Source: SIG653 sp964509125
Lineage (GTDB): Bacteria > Bacillota > Clostridia > Oscillospirales > CAG-382
Direction of reading: 5' to 3'
NCBI GenBank assembly: GCA_964509125.1
Contig: CAZDVZ010000005.1
Location: 1-61,896, forward strand
DNA: 61,896 nucleotides
Shown: positions 41,327-50,773 of the stretch, piece after piece
Layout: the number at the start of each line of letters is the position of its first letter
How positions within the stretch are numbered: the first letter of the stretch is position 1
Translations under genes and position numbers: made by a program
The notes under the pieces: generated by a model
Seen by the model: the letters and a program-made list of their open reading frames with translations, nothing else
The model's database searches: none
Told to the model about the DNA's origin: nothing

Positions 41327-42052
41327 TTAAATATCTTCGCCCAATAATTTTAAGGCTTCTTTTGCCGCTTCTTGCTCCGCGGCACGTTTCGATCTACCGC
41401 TACCTTCTCCTAAAAGATTGCTGTTCAGATAAACTTTAAATGTAAACCATTTGTTGTGAGGCGGACCCTCTTCGGAAGCAAGTCTATATTCCAATATCTC
41501 TTCCGGGGTTTGCTGAACGATTTTTTGAAGTGTGGATTTGTAGTCACCGTCTCCGCCTTTCATCGTTTGTTCGACCGCTCCTTTGATAAACGGTAAAAGA
41601 AATTTTTGAGCCGTTTCCATACCACCGTCTAAGTATAAAGCGGCAAGAAGTGCCTCAAATGCATCCGAAACGATGCTCTTTCTTCCTCTGCCATGGGTTA
41701 ATACTTCGCCTTTGCCAAGATAAATATAATCGCCCAAAGAAAATTGGCAAGCAAAATCGTAAAGTGAGCTTTCGCAAACTACTGCCGCCCTTGTTCTTGT
41801 TAAGTCGCCTTCGTCAAATTCCGAATTGATTGAGTACAAATACTCCGAAGTTATGATAGACAGAACTGAATCTCCCAAAAATTCTAATCTTTCATTGTCC
41901 GATACGTTTTTATCCTTATGTTTGATTTCATTTGAAAAAGAAGAGTGGATGAGAGCATTTTTTATATATTCTTTATTTTTAAATGTGTACCCGATAACCT
42001 TTTCTAACTCGGAAAAAGGTTTTAGTACGGGTGAATATGTATTATCTACCAT
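41327..42052 (-). CDS. rnc: Ribonuclease III
   Basis: Double-strand-specific endoribonuclease of 241 residues that processes rRNA precursors and structured mRNAs. The nuclease domain has the signature NERLEFLGDSVLSIITSEYL and SDAFEALLAALYLDGG (catalytic Asp/Glu); a C-terminal dsRNA-binding domain follows (YKSTLQKIVQQTPEEI and GRSKRAAEQEAAKEAL). It lies 12 nt after plsX and 24 nt before smc, the order plsX-rnc-smc-ftsY being common in Firmicutes (acpP is missing between plsX and rnc). Confidence 0.96.
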   Translation of the reverse strand: MVDNTYSPVLKPFSELEKVIGYTFKNKEYIKNALIHSSFSNEIKHKDKNVSDNERLEFLGDSVLSIITSEYLYSINSEFDEGDLTRTRAAVVCESSLYDFACQFSLGDYIYLGKGEVLTHGRGRKSIVSDAFEALLAALYLDGGMETAQKFLLPFIKGAVEQTMKGGDGDYKSTLQKIVQQTPEEILEYRLASEEGPPHNKWFTFKVYLNSNLLGEGSGRSKRAAEQEAAKEALKLLGEDI

Positions 42053-42064
42053 TTTTAAAGTCCT

Positions 42065-43054
42065 TTATTTTTTGTTTTCTGAAATGATTTCGGCAACATT
42101 TGAATTGTAATAAAGTTTTGCTTGTTTAATGCATGTTTCAATACTTTTAGCGTCGGAAGAACCATGAGCTTTAATTACAGGCTTTGCAATACCCAAGAAT
42201 GGAGCTCCTCCGTATTCACGGTGATCTATAGACTTTTTGAGTTTTTTTATTTCGGAATTTACAAGTGCTGCTGCAACATATGTTTTTGGAGAGGCTCTGA
42301 ACATATCGTTGAGCTTGTTTTTCATAAATACACCCATGCCTTCAATGAGCTTTACAGTAACGTTTCCTGTAAAGCCATCACAAACCGCCACGTCAACTTT
42401 ATTGCATGGAAGGTCTCTTCCTTCGCAGTTGCCAACAAAGTTTATGGGTAAATTTTGCAATAAGGGGTATGTGGCAAGACAAAGCTCGTTCCCCTTTGTT
42501 TCTTCGGCGCCGTTATTTAAAAGTCCGATTCGAGGATTTGAGATTCCTAAAACTTTTTCAGCGTATATAGATCCCAAAAGTGCAAATTGCTCCAGATTTT
42601 CGGGAAGAGCCGATGGATTTGCTCCGGAGTCAAGAAGTAGGAAAGGATTTTCCAATGGTAAAACCGCACCAAGCGCGGCACGTCTGATGCCTTTGATTCG
42701 TCTTACGGTTAGAGAAGCAGATGTAAAAAGCGCACCCGTGTTTCCGGGGCTTACAACTGCGTGAGCCTCGCTGTTTTTTAAAGCATTTATAGCTTTTGCC
42801 ATGGAGCTTTCGCTTTTTTCTTTCATTACGGAGGAAGGAGCGTCAGACATTGTCATAAATACGTCAGTAAATACAGAATCAACAACAACATCTCCGCCTT
42901 CAAATTCATCCACGGCTTGTTTGATCTCAGTTTCCGCGCCGCAAAGAATTAATTTAACGTCGTTATCTTTTGCGCCTTTAATTGCTCCTTTTGCAATTTC
43001 CATAGGCGGTTTATCACCGCCCATAATATCTACAGCGATAATTATTTGGTTCAT
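42065..43054 (-). CDS. plsX: Phosphate acyltransferase PlsX
   Basis: Converts acyl-ACP to acyl-phosphate, the first step of phosphatidic-acid synthesis through the PlsX-PlsY route; 329 residues, peripheral membrane. It begins IIIAVDIMGGDKPPMEIAKG and has SVMKEKSESSMAKAINALK and NVTVKLIEGMGVFM. Start is ATG 43054 with GGAAGGA upstream; it overlaps the topA stop as ATGA, hence translational coupling. The genes for FapR or FabD-type fatty-acid enzymes are not adjacent. Confidence 0.95.
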   Translation of the reverse strand: MNQIIIAVDIMGGDKPPMEIAKGAIKGAKDNDVKLILCGAETEIKQAVDEFEGGDVVVDSVFTDVFMTMSDAPSSVMKEKSESSMAKAINALKNSEAHAVVSPGNTGALFTSASLTVRRIKGIRRAALGAVLPLENPFLLLDSGANPSALPENLEQFALLGSIYAEKVLGISNPRIGLLNNGAEETKGNELCLATYPLLQNLPINFVGNCEGRDLPCNKVDVAVCDGFTGNVTVKLIEGMGVFMKNKLNDMFRASPKTYVAAALVNSEIKKLKKSIDHREYGGAPFLGIAKPVIKAHGSSDAKSIETCIKQAKLYYNSNVAEIISENKK

Positions 43055-45279
43055 AGTGTTTCCTTCCATCCACATGACTTGCTACAATAAAGTTCGTTTT
43101 TAGACTTTTTTTTCAAAACTATTGAATTGCAATTAGGACATTTTTTATTCTGCGGAATATCCCAGCATGAAAATTTGCAGTTTGGATAATCCTCGCACGA
43201 ATAAAATGTTCGTCTGTTTTTCCCTTGCTTAATAACGATTCGTTTTCCGCATTCCGGACAGTCCACACCTGCTTCTTTAAGGCACGCCAAAGTGGTTTTG
43301 CATTCAGGATATTTTGAGCAAGCATAAAAATTTCCGTAAGCACCGCTTTTTAAAAGCATATCCGCACCGCATTTTGGACATTTTTTGTCAGAAACAGTGG
43401 GAGGTACTTCTACTTCTCCGGTTTTCGTAAGCTTTTTTGTGTTTTTACAAGTGGGATAATTGGGGCAAGCGGCAAATTTTCCAAACCTTCCGCTTTTTTC
43501 AATCATAACTGCTCCGCATTTGTCACAAATTATGTCTGTCTGAACATCGGGAATTTCAATTCGTTCTGTGCCGAGAGTCTTTTCCGCATTTGAGAGTTGT
43601 TTAATAAAATCGTCGTAGAATCCCTGAAGTACTGTTTTATAGTCTGCTTTACCCGCACAAATATCTTCCAGAGATTCCTCCATTTGAGCTGTATAATTAT
43701 AGTCAATAATATGTGAAAACGAGTCCATCATAAGATCAACGGTAATTTCTCCAATATTGGTAGGCTTTAAGAATTTACCCATGCGTTCAACATATCCACG
43801 GCTTATTATTGTTGTTATCGTGGGCACAAAAGTTGAAGGCCTTCCAACGCCCATTTCAGCAAGTACTTTTGTAAGTGTTCCGTCGGTATATCTTGAAGGA
43901 GGTTCTGTGAATTTCTGCTCTGAACTGATCTTTTCTGCGTCGAGGATGTCATTTTCCGAAAGAGACGGAAGCTTTCCCGCGGTAAGTCCGTCGTTATCTG
44001 TTTCTTCCACATCTTTTTCTGCTCCGTATACCGTAAGATAACCGGAGAACTTAACAACATAACCTCCGCTTGTAAAAATGTTGTCTTTACAGCGGAATTT
44101 GTATTGTATTGTATCAAAGTCAGCGGGACGCATTTGGCTTGCAACAAATCTTTGCCAGATCATTTTATAGATCTTATACTGATCGGAAGAAAGCTTTGTT
44201 TTAATGCTTTCGGGGGTTAGCGTTACATCTGTTGGCCTTATGGCTTCATGGGCATCTTGTGAACTTTTTTTCATTTTATAGTAATTTGGGGTAGACGGAT
44301 AATATTCCTCGCCGTAATTTGAAACTATAAAATTTTTTGCGTTTTCTCTTGCTTCTTCGGAGATTCTCAGTGAGTCTGTTCTCATATAGGTAATAAGACC
44401 ATGGCTTGAGCGATCGCCTAAGTTTATACCTTCATAAAGTTCCTGAGCTACCATCATAGTTCTTTGGGCTCTGAATCCAAAACGCCTGTTTGCATCTTGT
44501 TGCATCGTCGAAGTGGTATATGGTGCTTGAGGTTTTCTGTGAGTTATTGAGCTTTTAACGTCGCATACCGTAAATTCACCGTTTTCGCATTGAGATAAAA
44601 TATGCTTTGCGGTCTCTTCGTTGTTTACCTCTCTTTTTTTGGTAGTGTCTCCGTAATATTTAGCTGTAAGCTTTTCGCCCTTTTGGGTTTTTAATGTGGC
44701 AAAAATGTTCCAATATTCTTTTGGTACGAAAGCTCTGATTTCTTTCTCGCGTTCAACAATAATTCTTGTCGCAACAGATTGTACACGTCCTGCGGAAAGT
44801 CCATTTTTAATTTTTTTCCAAAGAAACGGGCTTAATTTATAACCGACTATCCTATCTAAAATTCTTCTTGCTTGTTGAGCATCAACAAGATTTTGGTCAA
44901 TATCTCTTGGGTTATTTATTGCTTCTTTAAGGGTACTTTTTGTAATTTCGTTAAAGCTGATCCGTTTAACTTTTTCCTTATCAAGTCCGAGAGCGATGGA
45001 AAGATGCCAAGAAATTGCTTCGCCTTCTCGGTCAGGGTCAGTTGCAAGCAAAACTTTGTCTGCCTTTTTTGCTTCTTTTTTCAATTCTTTGATAAGGTCG
45101 CCTTTTCCTCTTATATTTATATATTCGGGTTCAAATCCACCTTCAATATCTACCGCAAATTTGCTTTTAGGAAGATCTCTTACATGCCCCTTTGAAGCGA
45201 CTACCTTGTATCCTTTTCCTAAAAAGCCTTTTATTGTAGAAACTTTCGTAGGCGATTCTACTATAACGAGTACGCTCAT
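43051..45279 (-). CDS. topA: DNA topoisomerase I
   Basis: Type IA topoisomerase of 742 residues that relaxes negative supercoils. N-terminal Toprim domain (VLVIVESPTKVSTIKGFLG, DPDREGEAISWHL), gate and active-site tyrosine in GLITYMRTDSLRIS, then four C-terminal four-cysteine zinc ribbons (CDKCGAVM...CPNYPTC, CPKCGADM...CSKYPEC, CPECGKRI...CEDYPNC and CPNCNSIV...CSKSCGW). ATG 45279 is chosen since AAGGAGAT lies 7 nt upstream. dprA lies just upstream, a common dprA-topA pairing. Confidence 0.97.
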   Translation of the reverse strand: MSVLVIVESPTKVSTIKGFLGKGYKVVASKGHVRDLPKSKFAVDIEGGFEPEYINIRGKGDLIKELKKEAKKADKVLLATDPDREGEAISWHLSIALGLDKEKVKRISFNEITKSTLKEAINNPRDIDQNLVDAQQARRILDRIVGYKLSPFLWKKIKNGLSAGRVQSVATRIIVEREKEIRAFVPKEYWNIFATLKTQKGEKLTAKYYGDTTKKREVNNEETAKHILSQCENGEFTVCDVKSSITHRKPQAPYTTSTMQQDANRRFGFRAQRTMMVAQELYEGINLGDRSSHGLITYMRTDSLRISEEARENAKNFIVSNYGEEYYPSTPNYYKMKKSSQDAHEAIRPTDVTLTPESIKTKLSSDQYKIYKMIWQRFVASQMRPADFDTIQYKFRCKDNIFTSGGYVVKFSGYLTVYGAEKDVEETDNDGLTAGKLPSLSENDILDAEKISSEQKFTEPPSRYTDGTLTKVLAEMGVGRPSTFVPTITTIISRGYVERMGKFLKPTNIGEITVDLMMDSFSHIIDYNYTAQMEESLEDICAGKADYKTVLQGFYDDFIKQLSNAEKTLGTERIEIPDVQTDIICDKCGAVMIEKSGRFGKFAACPNYPTCKNTKKLTKTGEVEVPPTVSDKKCPKCGADMLLKSGAYGNFYACSKYPECKTTLACLKEAGVDCPECGKRIVIKQGKNRRTFYSCEDYPNCKFSCWDIPQNKKCPNCNSIVLKKKSKNELYCSKSCGWKETL

Positions 45280-45299
45280 CAATTTATCTCCTTGAATTT

Positions 45300-46493
45300 T
45301 TATATTACACGCCATTTATTTCCGGGAAGGCGTTTGACATATCCGTATATTTCCAAAACGGATAATGCGGCCGTCGCTTCGCTTGCGGAAACTTTTGATA
45401 TGCTTATAATGCTGTCCGTTGACAGATCGTTGTTGGATTTTACACATTTGTAAATTTCTGCTTCCAATTGTGTGAGTTCATCCGGAACCGATAGAACATT
45501 TTCTTTGGGTTCGGACGTGGTATTGGTGCTTAAAATGTGAGGAATGGAAGTATGTGTTTCTATAAGATGCATACTGTCGTATGATTTATTTCTAAATATT
45601 TCCTCAGGTGAAAGAAAACTTTTATTTTCAATTTTTGAAAGATTATTTAAAATGTCTTTTGTGTCGTGAAGAGGGAATGCACCTTTTTTTAAAAGCTGCC
45701 TTCCTCCTTCGTTTGCATTATAGTCTCCGGGTGGAACAAAAACCGGTTTTTTAAGTGCAAACGACTTCTCGGCGGTTATCAATGCGCCACTTTTTGTCGG
45801 AGCTTCAATCATCAATAAAATGTCCGAAAGGGCACTTATTATTCTGTTTCTAATTGGGAAAGAGCTTTTTGAAACTGTATCGGTAGGTGAGTGCTCGCAA
45901 ACAACAAGCCCGTTTTCATACATATTCCTGTATAAAAAATCATGTTCCTTTGGATAGACTGTGCCCGCTTTAACTCCGCTCACTCCCACTGTGAAGCTGT
46001 TAAGTAATAATGCAGAACTGTGTGCCTCTGCATCTATGCCCAAAGCAAGACCGCTGATTATTATAACTCCTTCTTTAGCTAAATCTGTTGAAATTTTCCT
46101 TGTTATTTCTTCTGCTTCTTTTGAAGGATGCCTTGTTCCCACAATACCTACAGTGTAATGTTTGTTTAAGTCAACGAGTGAGCCTTTGCAGTAAATGACC
46201 ATCGGGGGATTTGAAAGCTCTCTCAACTTTTGCGGGTAATTATCGTCCTCGTATGATATTACATGAAATCCCAAGTTCAAAGAGGACGATATAGCGCGTT
46301 TGGCTTCCAAGAGGTTTTTGTCCATCAAACTGCTATTTTGTTTCGGCGTCAAGGAAAAAAGAGAATAATCCTTGCATTCATAAACAGCTTTGGCATTTTC
46401 AAATTGGTGCAAAAGTTTTTTGGGCGCGGCAGATCCTGCACCGAGCTGTTTGGAGAGCCAAACATAATATATGTTGTTTTCGTTCAAGATCAT
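45300..46493 (-). CDS. dprA: DNA-processing protein DprA
   Basis: Single-strand DNA-binding protein of 397 residues that loads RecA on incoming DNA during transformation. Rossmann-like core: VGIVGTRHPSKEAEEI, VIIISGLALGIDAEAHS, EHSPTDTVSKSSFPIRNRII and APTKSGALITAEKSFALKK. An N-terminal SAM-like region and a C-terminal winged helix (VSASEATAALSVLEIYGYVK) complete the protein. ATG 46493 has GGGAG upstream and overlaps the stop of the preceding gene as ATGA. With comF, it suggests at least a remnant competence system. Confidence 0.95.
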   Translation of the reverse strand: MILNENNIYYVWLSKQLGAGSAAPKKLLHQFENAKAVYECKDYSLFSLTPKQNSSLMDKNLLEAKRAISSSLNLGFHVISYEDDNYPQKLRELSNPPMVIYCKGSLVDLNKHYTVGIVGTRHPSKEAEEITRKISTDLAKEGVIIISGLALGIDAEAHSSALLLNSFTVGVSGVKAGTVYPKEHDFLYRNMYENGLVVCEHSPTDTVSKSSFPIRNRIISALSDILLMIEAPTKSGALITAEKSFALKKPVFVPPGDYNANEGGRQLLKKGAFPLHDTKDILNNLSKIENKSFLSPEEIFRNKSYDSMHLIETHTSIPHILSTNTTSEPKENVLSVPDELTQLEAEIYKCVKSNNDLSTDSIISISKVSASEATAALSVLEIYGYVKRLPGNKWRVI

Positions 46494-47278
46494 ACACTCC
46501 CGATAGTTTTTGAAATTTCCCAAATAATAATCGAAGCTGCAATGGCGGCGTTTAAACTTTCTGTTTTTCCCGTCATGGGAATATACGCAGATTCATTGCA
46601 AGCATTCAAAGTATCCGGTTTTAAACCTGAACCTTCATTTCCTATTATGAAAACAGATTTATCTTTTATGGGAAATTTTCCAATTTCTTTGGCTTTGTGG
46701 TCCAGAATAGCTCCAAATACATTAAATCCGTTTTTAACGGCGGCTTCTGCAAATTTTGTTGCAGAAGGCGTGATGTATATCTTATCTGAGAAAATAGCAC
46801 CCATTGATGCTCTTATTGTTTTTGGATTAAAGATATCGGCGCAGTCTTCAGTAAATATAATTGGAACGCCTAAAGATACAGAGGTCCTTATTACTGTTCC
46901 CACATTTCCGGGATCACGCATGGATTCCAAAACAACGGCACCTTTTGTAATGTGGGGAAATATTTCTTCCGGCGAAGAATGAATAACATCTACAGACGAA
47001 ATTTCTGCAACGGTAAAAATACCTTGCGGAGCGTTTTCCGCTGTTATTTTATCATATAATTTTGGGGTTATAACCCTTTTTTCTTCACAGTCACTACAAA
47101 GATTCGATACGTTTTCTGTTACAAAAACTCTGTAAGGCTTTTTTCCCGATTTTAAATATTCCTCAAAAAGATGTTTTCCTTCAAAGAAAAACAAACCGGT
47201 TTCTTTTCTGTATTTGGCATCGTGAAGTTTTTTTGATTCTTTAATTTCAAAGTTGTCGGGAGAAGTTATTGTTTTCAA
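46490..47278 (-). CDS. TrmH-family RNA 2'-O-methyltransferase
   Basis: SPOUT methyltransferase of 262 residues acting on rRNA or tRNA. The N-terminal substrate-binding domain starts IKESKKLHDAKYRKETGLFF; the knot domain has SMRDPGNVGTVIRTSVSLG, FIIGNEGSGLKPD and GKTESLNAAIAASII, all canonical. The start is TTG 47278 with AGGAG 7 nt before it. It lies between prmC and dprA and is joined to dprA by an ATGA overlap. The exact nucleotide target is unknown. Confidence 0.92.
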   Translation of the reverse strand: MKTITSPDNFEIKESKKLHDAKYRKETGLFFFEGKHLFEEYLKSGKKPYRVFVTENVSNLCSDCEEKRVITPKLYDKITAENAPQGIFTVAEISSVDVIHSSPEEIFPHITKGAVVLESMRDPGNVGTVIRTSVSLGVPIIFTEDCADIFNPKTIRASMGAIFSDKIYITPSATKFAEAAVKNGFNVFGAILDHKAKEIGKFPIKDKSVFIIGNEGSGLKPDTLNACNESAYIPMTGKTESLNAAIAASIIIWEISKTIGSV

Positions 47279-47287
47279 AATATACTC

Positions 47288-48133
47288 CTATTTGGCGGCA
47301 ATAACAACTCTTTCAATTCCGCCAAGGTCGTTTAATATAGCAGTTGTGTATCCGTAAAGCTTCATAAGCGCTTCTACGTATCCGGCTTGTCCTATGCCCA
47401 CTTCAAACATTATATAATGGTGCTCCTTTAGAATTTTTGGAGCGAGTTTTGGAATGATCTTATAATATTTCATACCGTCTTCACCGCCATCCAACGCAGT
47501 TTCAGGCTCGTAGTGAACTTGAGTGGACAGAGTGTCTATGTCTTCGGTGGGAATATACGGAGGATTACATACAAGCATATCAAACTTGTCTGAATACTCT
47601 TCGGCAAGGGTGTCGTAGTCGTCTTCGTCCAACGCATCAAATCGTTTAACATCGATATTGTCGTAGGGCTTTAAGTTTTCTACGGTATAGTTCATTGCTT
47701 TCATTGAAAGCTCCAAAGCAACACCTTTGCAGTCTTCACGCTGACTTGCTATGGCGGCAGAAATACAACCGCTTCCTGCACAAAGGTCAACAAAGCTGCC
47801 GTTTTTGGGTAAAGCTTTAATTGCAGCTTGTGCCAAAACTTCTGTGTCGCTTCTTGGTATAAATACGCCGGGTCCCACTTTGATTTCAACTCCGAAGAAA
47901 AAACAGCTTCCAACAATATACTGAATGGGAACTCCTCTTGAAAGACGTTTTATTATTTCCGCTACGATAACTTCTGCCTCTGTGGGTAACTGTTGGTCAA
48001 GACAAAGATACAAGTCTTCTCTGTCTAAGCCTAACATATTGCAAATTACAAGATCCGTAACAACTGATGCTTCTCCGGGCATAAATGTTTCTATGTTAGC
48101 TTTGGTTTCTTTTCTTAGTTCGCCTACGGTCAT
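47288..48133 (-). CDS. prmC: Release factor glutamine methyltransferase PrmC
   Basis: Methylates the GGQ glutamine of release factors RF1/RF2, raising termination efficiency; 281 residues. An N-terminal helical domain precedes the SAM-binding fold (FVDLCAGSGCISAAIAS) and the catalytic VCNPPYIPTED. RF1 (prfA), its usual neighbour, is not in the window; instead it overlaps a DUF1385 gene by 4 nt (ATGA), an arrangement also common in Firmicutes. VFIPRSDTEVL is the usual substrate-loop motif. Confidence 0.95.
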   Translation of the reverse strand: MTVGELRKETKANIETFMPGEASVVTDLVICNMLGLDREDLYLCLDQQLPTEAEVIVAEIIKRLSRGVPIQYIVGSCFFFGVEIKVGPGVFIPRSDTEVLAQAAIKALPKNGSFVDLCAGSGCISAAIASQREDCKGVALELSMKAMNYTVENLKPYDNIDVKRFDALDEDDYDTLAEEYSDKFDMLVCNPPYIPTEDIDTLSTQVHYEPETALDGGEDGMKYYKIIPKLAPKILKEHHYIMFEVGIGQAGYVEALMKLYGYTTAILNDLGGIERVVIAAK

Positions 48134-49209
48134 TCTTTTATTTCTCCTGTTTCACAGTCGGTGTTTTCGTTGTTTTTAAAATTATTTTCGGCATCTTCGT
48201 TTGCCGTTTCTTCTGAACTTTCTTCGGGAAATTCTTCGGGGAGCGCAAGCTTAAGTGATTTTATGGCAACCTCGATCATTTCGTCGTCAGGCTCGCGAGT
48301 GGTAAGTCTTTGCATCCAAAGTCCGGGTGCGGAAAAAAATCTTGTGCATATGTTGTTGTGTTTACCTGCGTACATTATAAATTCAAAACTGAATCCCACA
48401 GTAAGGGGTAGAAGTAAAAGTTTTATAAGGGTACGAAGTAATGTTTTTTCTGTATCAATGCCCATTTCATTAAGAGCGGCTGTTGTTATAGTCATTATCA
48501 AAATTGAAATTATCATAACAACAAATAAAAATGAAGTTCCGCATCGGGGGTGGAAACGGCTTTGTTTTTTTACATTTTCAACATTAAGTTCTTCTCCGCT
48601 TTCATAGCAAAAAATACTTTTGTGCTCAGCTCCGTGATATTGATACACTCTTTTAATATCATTGAGCAATGAAGTGAGGTATATATAAAGAATAAAAATA
48701 ATTATCTTAAAAATGCCTTCTGTTAAACTAAACGCAAAAGGGGAAAAATTTATTTTAAGTAAATTTGTAAACAGAAAACCGACGCCTTTTGTAAAAAGAG
48801 AAGGAAGATACATAAAAAGGAATAATGCAAGAACGACGCCTAAAACCGAACCTATTGCCGTAATTACATTTATTATGGATTTCCCAAATTTTTTTTCAAG
48901 CCATTTTTCAAATTTAGAAGGTTCTTCTTCAAATTCTATCCCTGCCATTTCCGCAGAGTCTGTAAGGGTTTTGAAGGAAAAAAGAAGAGATTCCACAAGG
49001 TTTACTATTCCTCTGATAATGGGAAGCTTTAATATTTTGATTTTTTCTCTTATACTTTTAACTTCACCCTTTTTTGTAACAATTTCACCGTTTTCTTTTC
49101 TGACGGCGATGGCATATGTTTTTTTTGATTTCATCATAACGCCTTCAAGCACAGCTTGACCGCCGACAGCACCGAGACGAGTGTTTTTTTCTTTTAGATT
49201 TTTCGCCAT
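48130..49209 (-). CDS. DUF1385 membrane protein
   Basis: Integral membrane protein of 359 residues, family DUF1385. Landmarks are GGQAVLEGVMMKSKKTYAIA near the start, four or more hydrophobic segments (about 110-190 and 215-285) and the conserved YQYHGAEHKSIFCYESGEEL and RFHPRCGTSFLFVVM, whose His/Cys residues could bind metal. Function unknown. The last 50 residues are acidic and low in complexity. GGAGG precedes ATG 49209. It is the first gene of the long leftward run and overlaps prmC. Confidence 0.9.
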   Translation of the reverse strand: MAKNLKEKNTRLGAVGGQAVLEGVMMKSKKTYAIAVRKENGEIVTKKGEVKSIREKIKILKLPIIRGIVNLVESLLFSFKTLTDSAEMAGIEFEEEPSKFEKWLEKKFGKSIINVITAIGSVLGVVLALFLFMYLPSLFTKGVGFLFTNLLKINFSPFAFSLTEGIFKIIIFILYIYLTSLLNDIKRVYQYHGAEHKSIFCYESGEELNVENVKKQSRFHPRCGTSFLFVVMIISILIMTITTAALNEMGIDTEKTLLRTLIKLLLLPLTVGFSFEFIMYAGKHNNICTRFFSAPGLWMQRLTTREPDDEMIEVAIKSLKLALPEEFPEESSEETANEDAENNFKNNENTDCETGEIKE

Positions 49210-49357
49210 GGCTGCCTCCGAGATAAATGTTTTAAAAAATTTGCATATTGGCTATTGCTTTTTTTGCAAAACCATACTATTATATAGTTGCACTAAATAA
49301 TAATAGCACAAAAAAAATAAATATACAATAGCAAATTTAAAAATTCACGAGGAAAAA

Positions 49358-49672
49358 ATGCAAAAGCTTTTTGTTAAAAATGATAATTCTTTTATATGTG
49401 TAAATTGCGGACGTGAGGTAGAGCCTTTAGGGTATTCTTCCAGAAATCATTGTCCTTTCTGTCTCTGCTCCCTTCATGTGGACGTTAATCCGGGCGACAG
49501 AGCTTCGGATTGTGGCGGACTTCTGGTTCCGAAACAAGTTTTACCCGACCCGAAAAAAGGTTTTATAGTTGTACACAAATGTACAAAGTGTGGCGCATTG
49601 AGAAGGAACAAAAGTGCCAAGGATGACGATATGGAGCTTTTGATAAAGCTTACCAATCCTGATAATGCATAA
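49358..49672 (+). CDS. RNHCP-domain protein
   Basis: Small zinc-ribbon-type protein of 104 residues: CVNCGREV, RNHCPFCLCSLHVDVNPGDR and HKCTKCGALRRNK. The RNHCP motif that names the family is seen as RNHCPFC. It probably binds two zinc ions; the role is unknown, perhaps RNA-related. GAGGAA precedes ATG 49358. Its stop lies about 16 nt before the start of the following membrane protein, so the two are likely co-transcribed. Confidence 0.9.
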   Translation: MQKLFVKNDNSFICVNCGREVEPLGYSSRNHCPFCLCSLHVDVNPGDRASDCGGLLVPKQVLPDPKKGFIVVHKCTKCGALRRNKSAKDDDMELLIKLTNPDNA

Positions 49673-49688
49673 AATGGAGAAGAGAGAA

Positions 49689-50708
49689 ATGAAGAAAAAA
49701 ACAGAAATGGTAAAAGATATTACCAATAATAGTATTTTTACAATTGTTTTAACTGTTGTTGTGTCATTTTTGGGAACGTATTTATTTTTGCCGTGGCATG
49801 GCTTCCTTTCGTCAATACCTTTTGTTATAGTTTCAGCATTTGTCTGTACAAGGATCAAAATGAATGAATTATTGAAAGCGGCGATTTTTTTTGTGTCGCC
49901 TTTCACCGTGTCCATTCTTGTGGAAGAAACTGTTCCGAGATCATTTTTTTACGCTTTGATCTGTGTTTTATTTTATGTTTTGGCTTGTTTTTCGTCAAAA
50001 TTATTCAAGGCGGGAAAGAAAAAGTTCAGGCTGGCTTCTTTAGGTATTCTCTTGTTCTCCATTTGTCTTCATGTGTTCGTTAATTCTACACCGTGGAGCG
50101 TTTATGGAAATAACAAGTTTTTAAATGACTATTTAGAAACCAATTATTCCGGCGAACCAATTAGATTGTCCGGCATAAAGTTCGATCCCTTTTCACGGAC
50201 GTACAGTGTTGAAGTGCTCCCCGGGTATTTTGAAACAACGGACGATATAAAAAGCGCTTCTCTTTCAATTACCGCTAAAAACAGTGAAATAGTTAAAGAC
50301 GAATATATAGATTATTGCGAACAGTTCAATATGATAATTGGCAGAGGAAGAATTACCAAGGTCATAAGGACAAAATATCCCAATGTTAGTATAAGAGTTG
50401 AAGGCGATCAAATATACGGATATCCTTTTGCGTCATCCGCGACAATAAATCCATCTGTTGATTATTCGAAATATATGGATTTTAGTGTATATTTCACAAC
50501 GTATAAAGACATTGATAAATTTATAGAATTGTCGGAAGATTGTTATCGAGCTCTCGTTACAAGCGGCTTTTGCTGTCGTAATATAACTTTTTACGCCGGG
50601 ATAGGGACAAGATATACTGCGAAAATTTCAGTACCGTTCAGTTCCATGACCGATCATTTGGGAAATTTTGTTGAAATGTATGAAGATGGAATTTTTACGG
50701 TGAAATAG
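49689..50708 (+). CDS. Membrane protein of unknown function
   Basis: Protein of 339 residues, not recognised. Three or four hydrophobic segments occupy about residues 12-130 (SIFTIVLTVVVSFLGTYLFL, SIPFVIVSAFVCTRI, FFYALICVLFYVLACF, LASLGILLFSICLHVFV), followed by an extracytoplasmic domain of about 200 residues, beta-rich with many aromatic residues. The start ATG 49689 has GGAG about 9 nt upstream; ATG 49665 and 49674 are possible. It sits between an RNHCP protein and a dockerin protein, which does not hint at a role. Confidence 0.7.
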   Translation: MKKKTEMVKDITNNSIFTIVLTVVVSFLGTYLFLPWHGFLSSIPFVIVSAFVCTRIKMNELLKAAIFFVSPFTVSILVEETVPRSFFYALICVLFYVLACFSSKLFKAGKKKFRLASLGILLFSICLHVFVNSTPWSVYGNNKFLNDYLETNYSGEPIRLSGIKFDPFSRTYSVEVLPGYFETTDDIKSASLSITAKNSEIVKDEYIDYCEQFNMIIGRGRITKVIRTKYPNVSIRVEGDQIYGYPFASSATINPSVDYSKYMDFSVYFTTYKDIDKFIELSEDCYRALVTSGFCCRNITFYAGIGTRYTAKISVPFSSMTDHLGNFVEMYEDGIFTVK

Positions 50709-50773
50709 CTTTTAAGCAAAGATTAAGGTTTGAAAAGTAAAATATTTATATTATTTTGAAAGGTGTTTTTGAA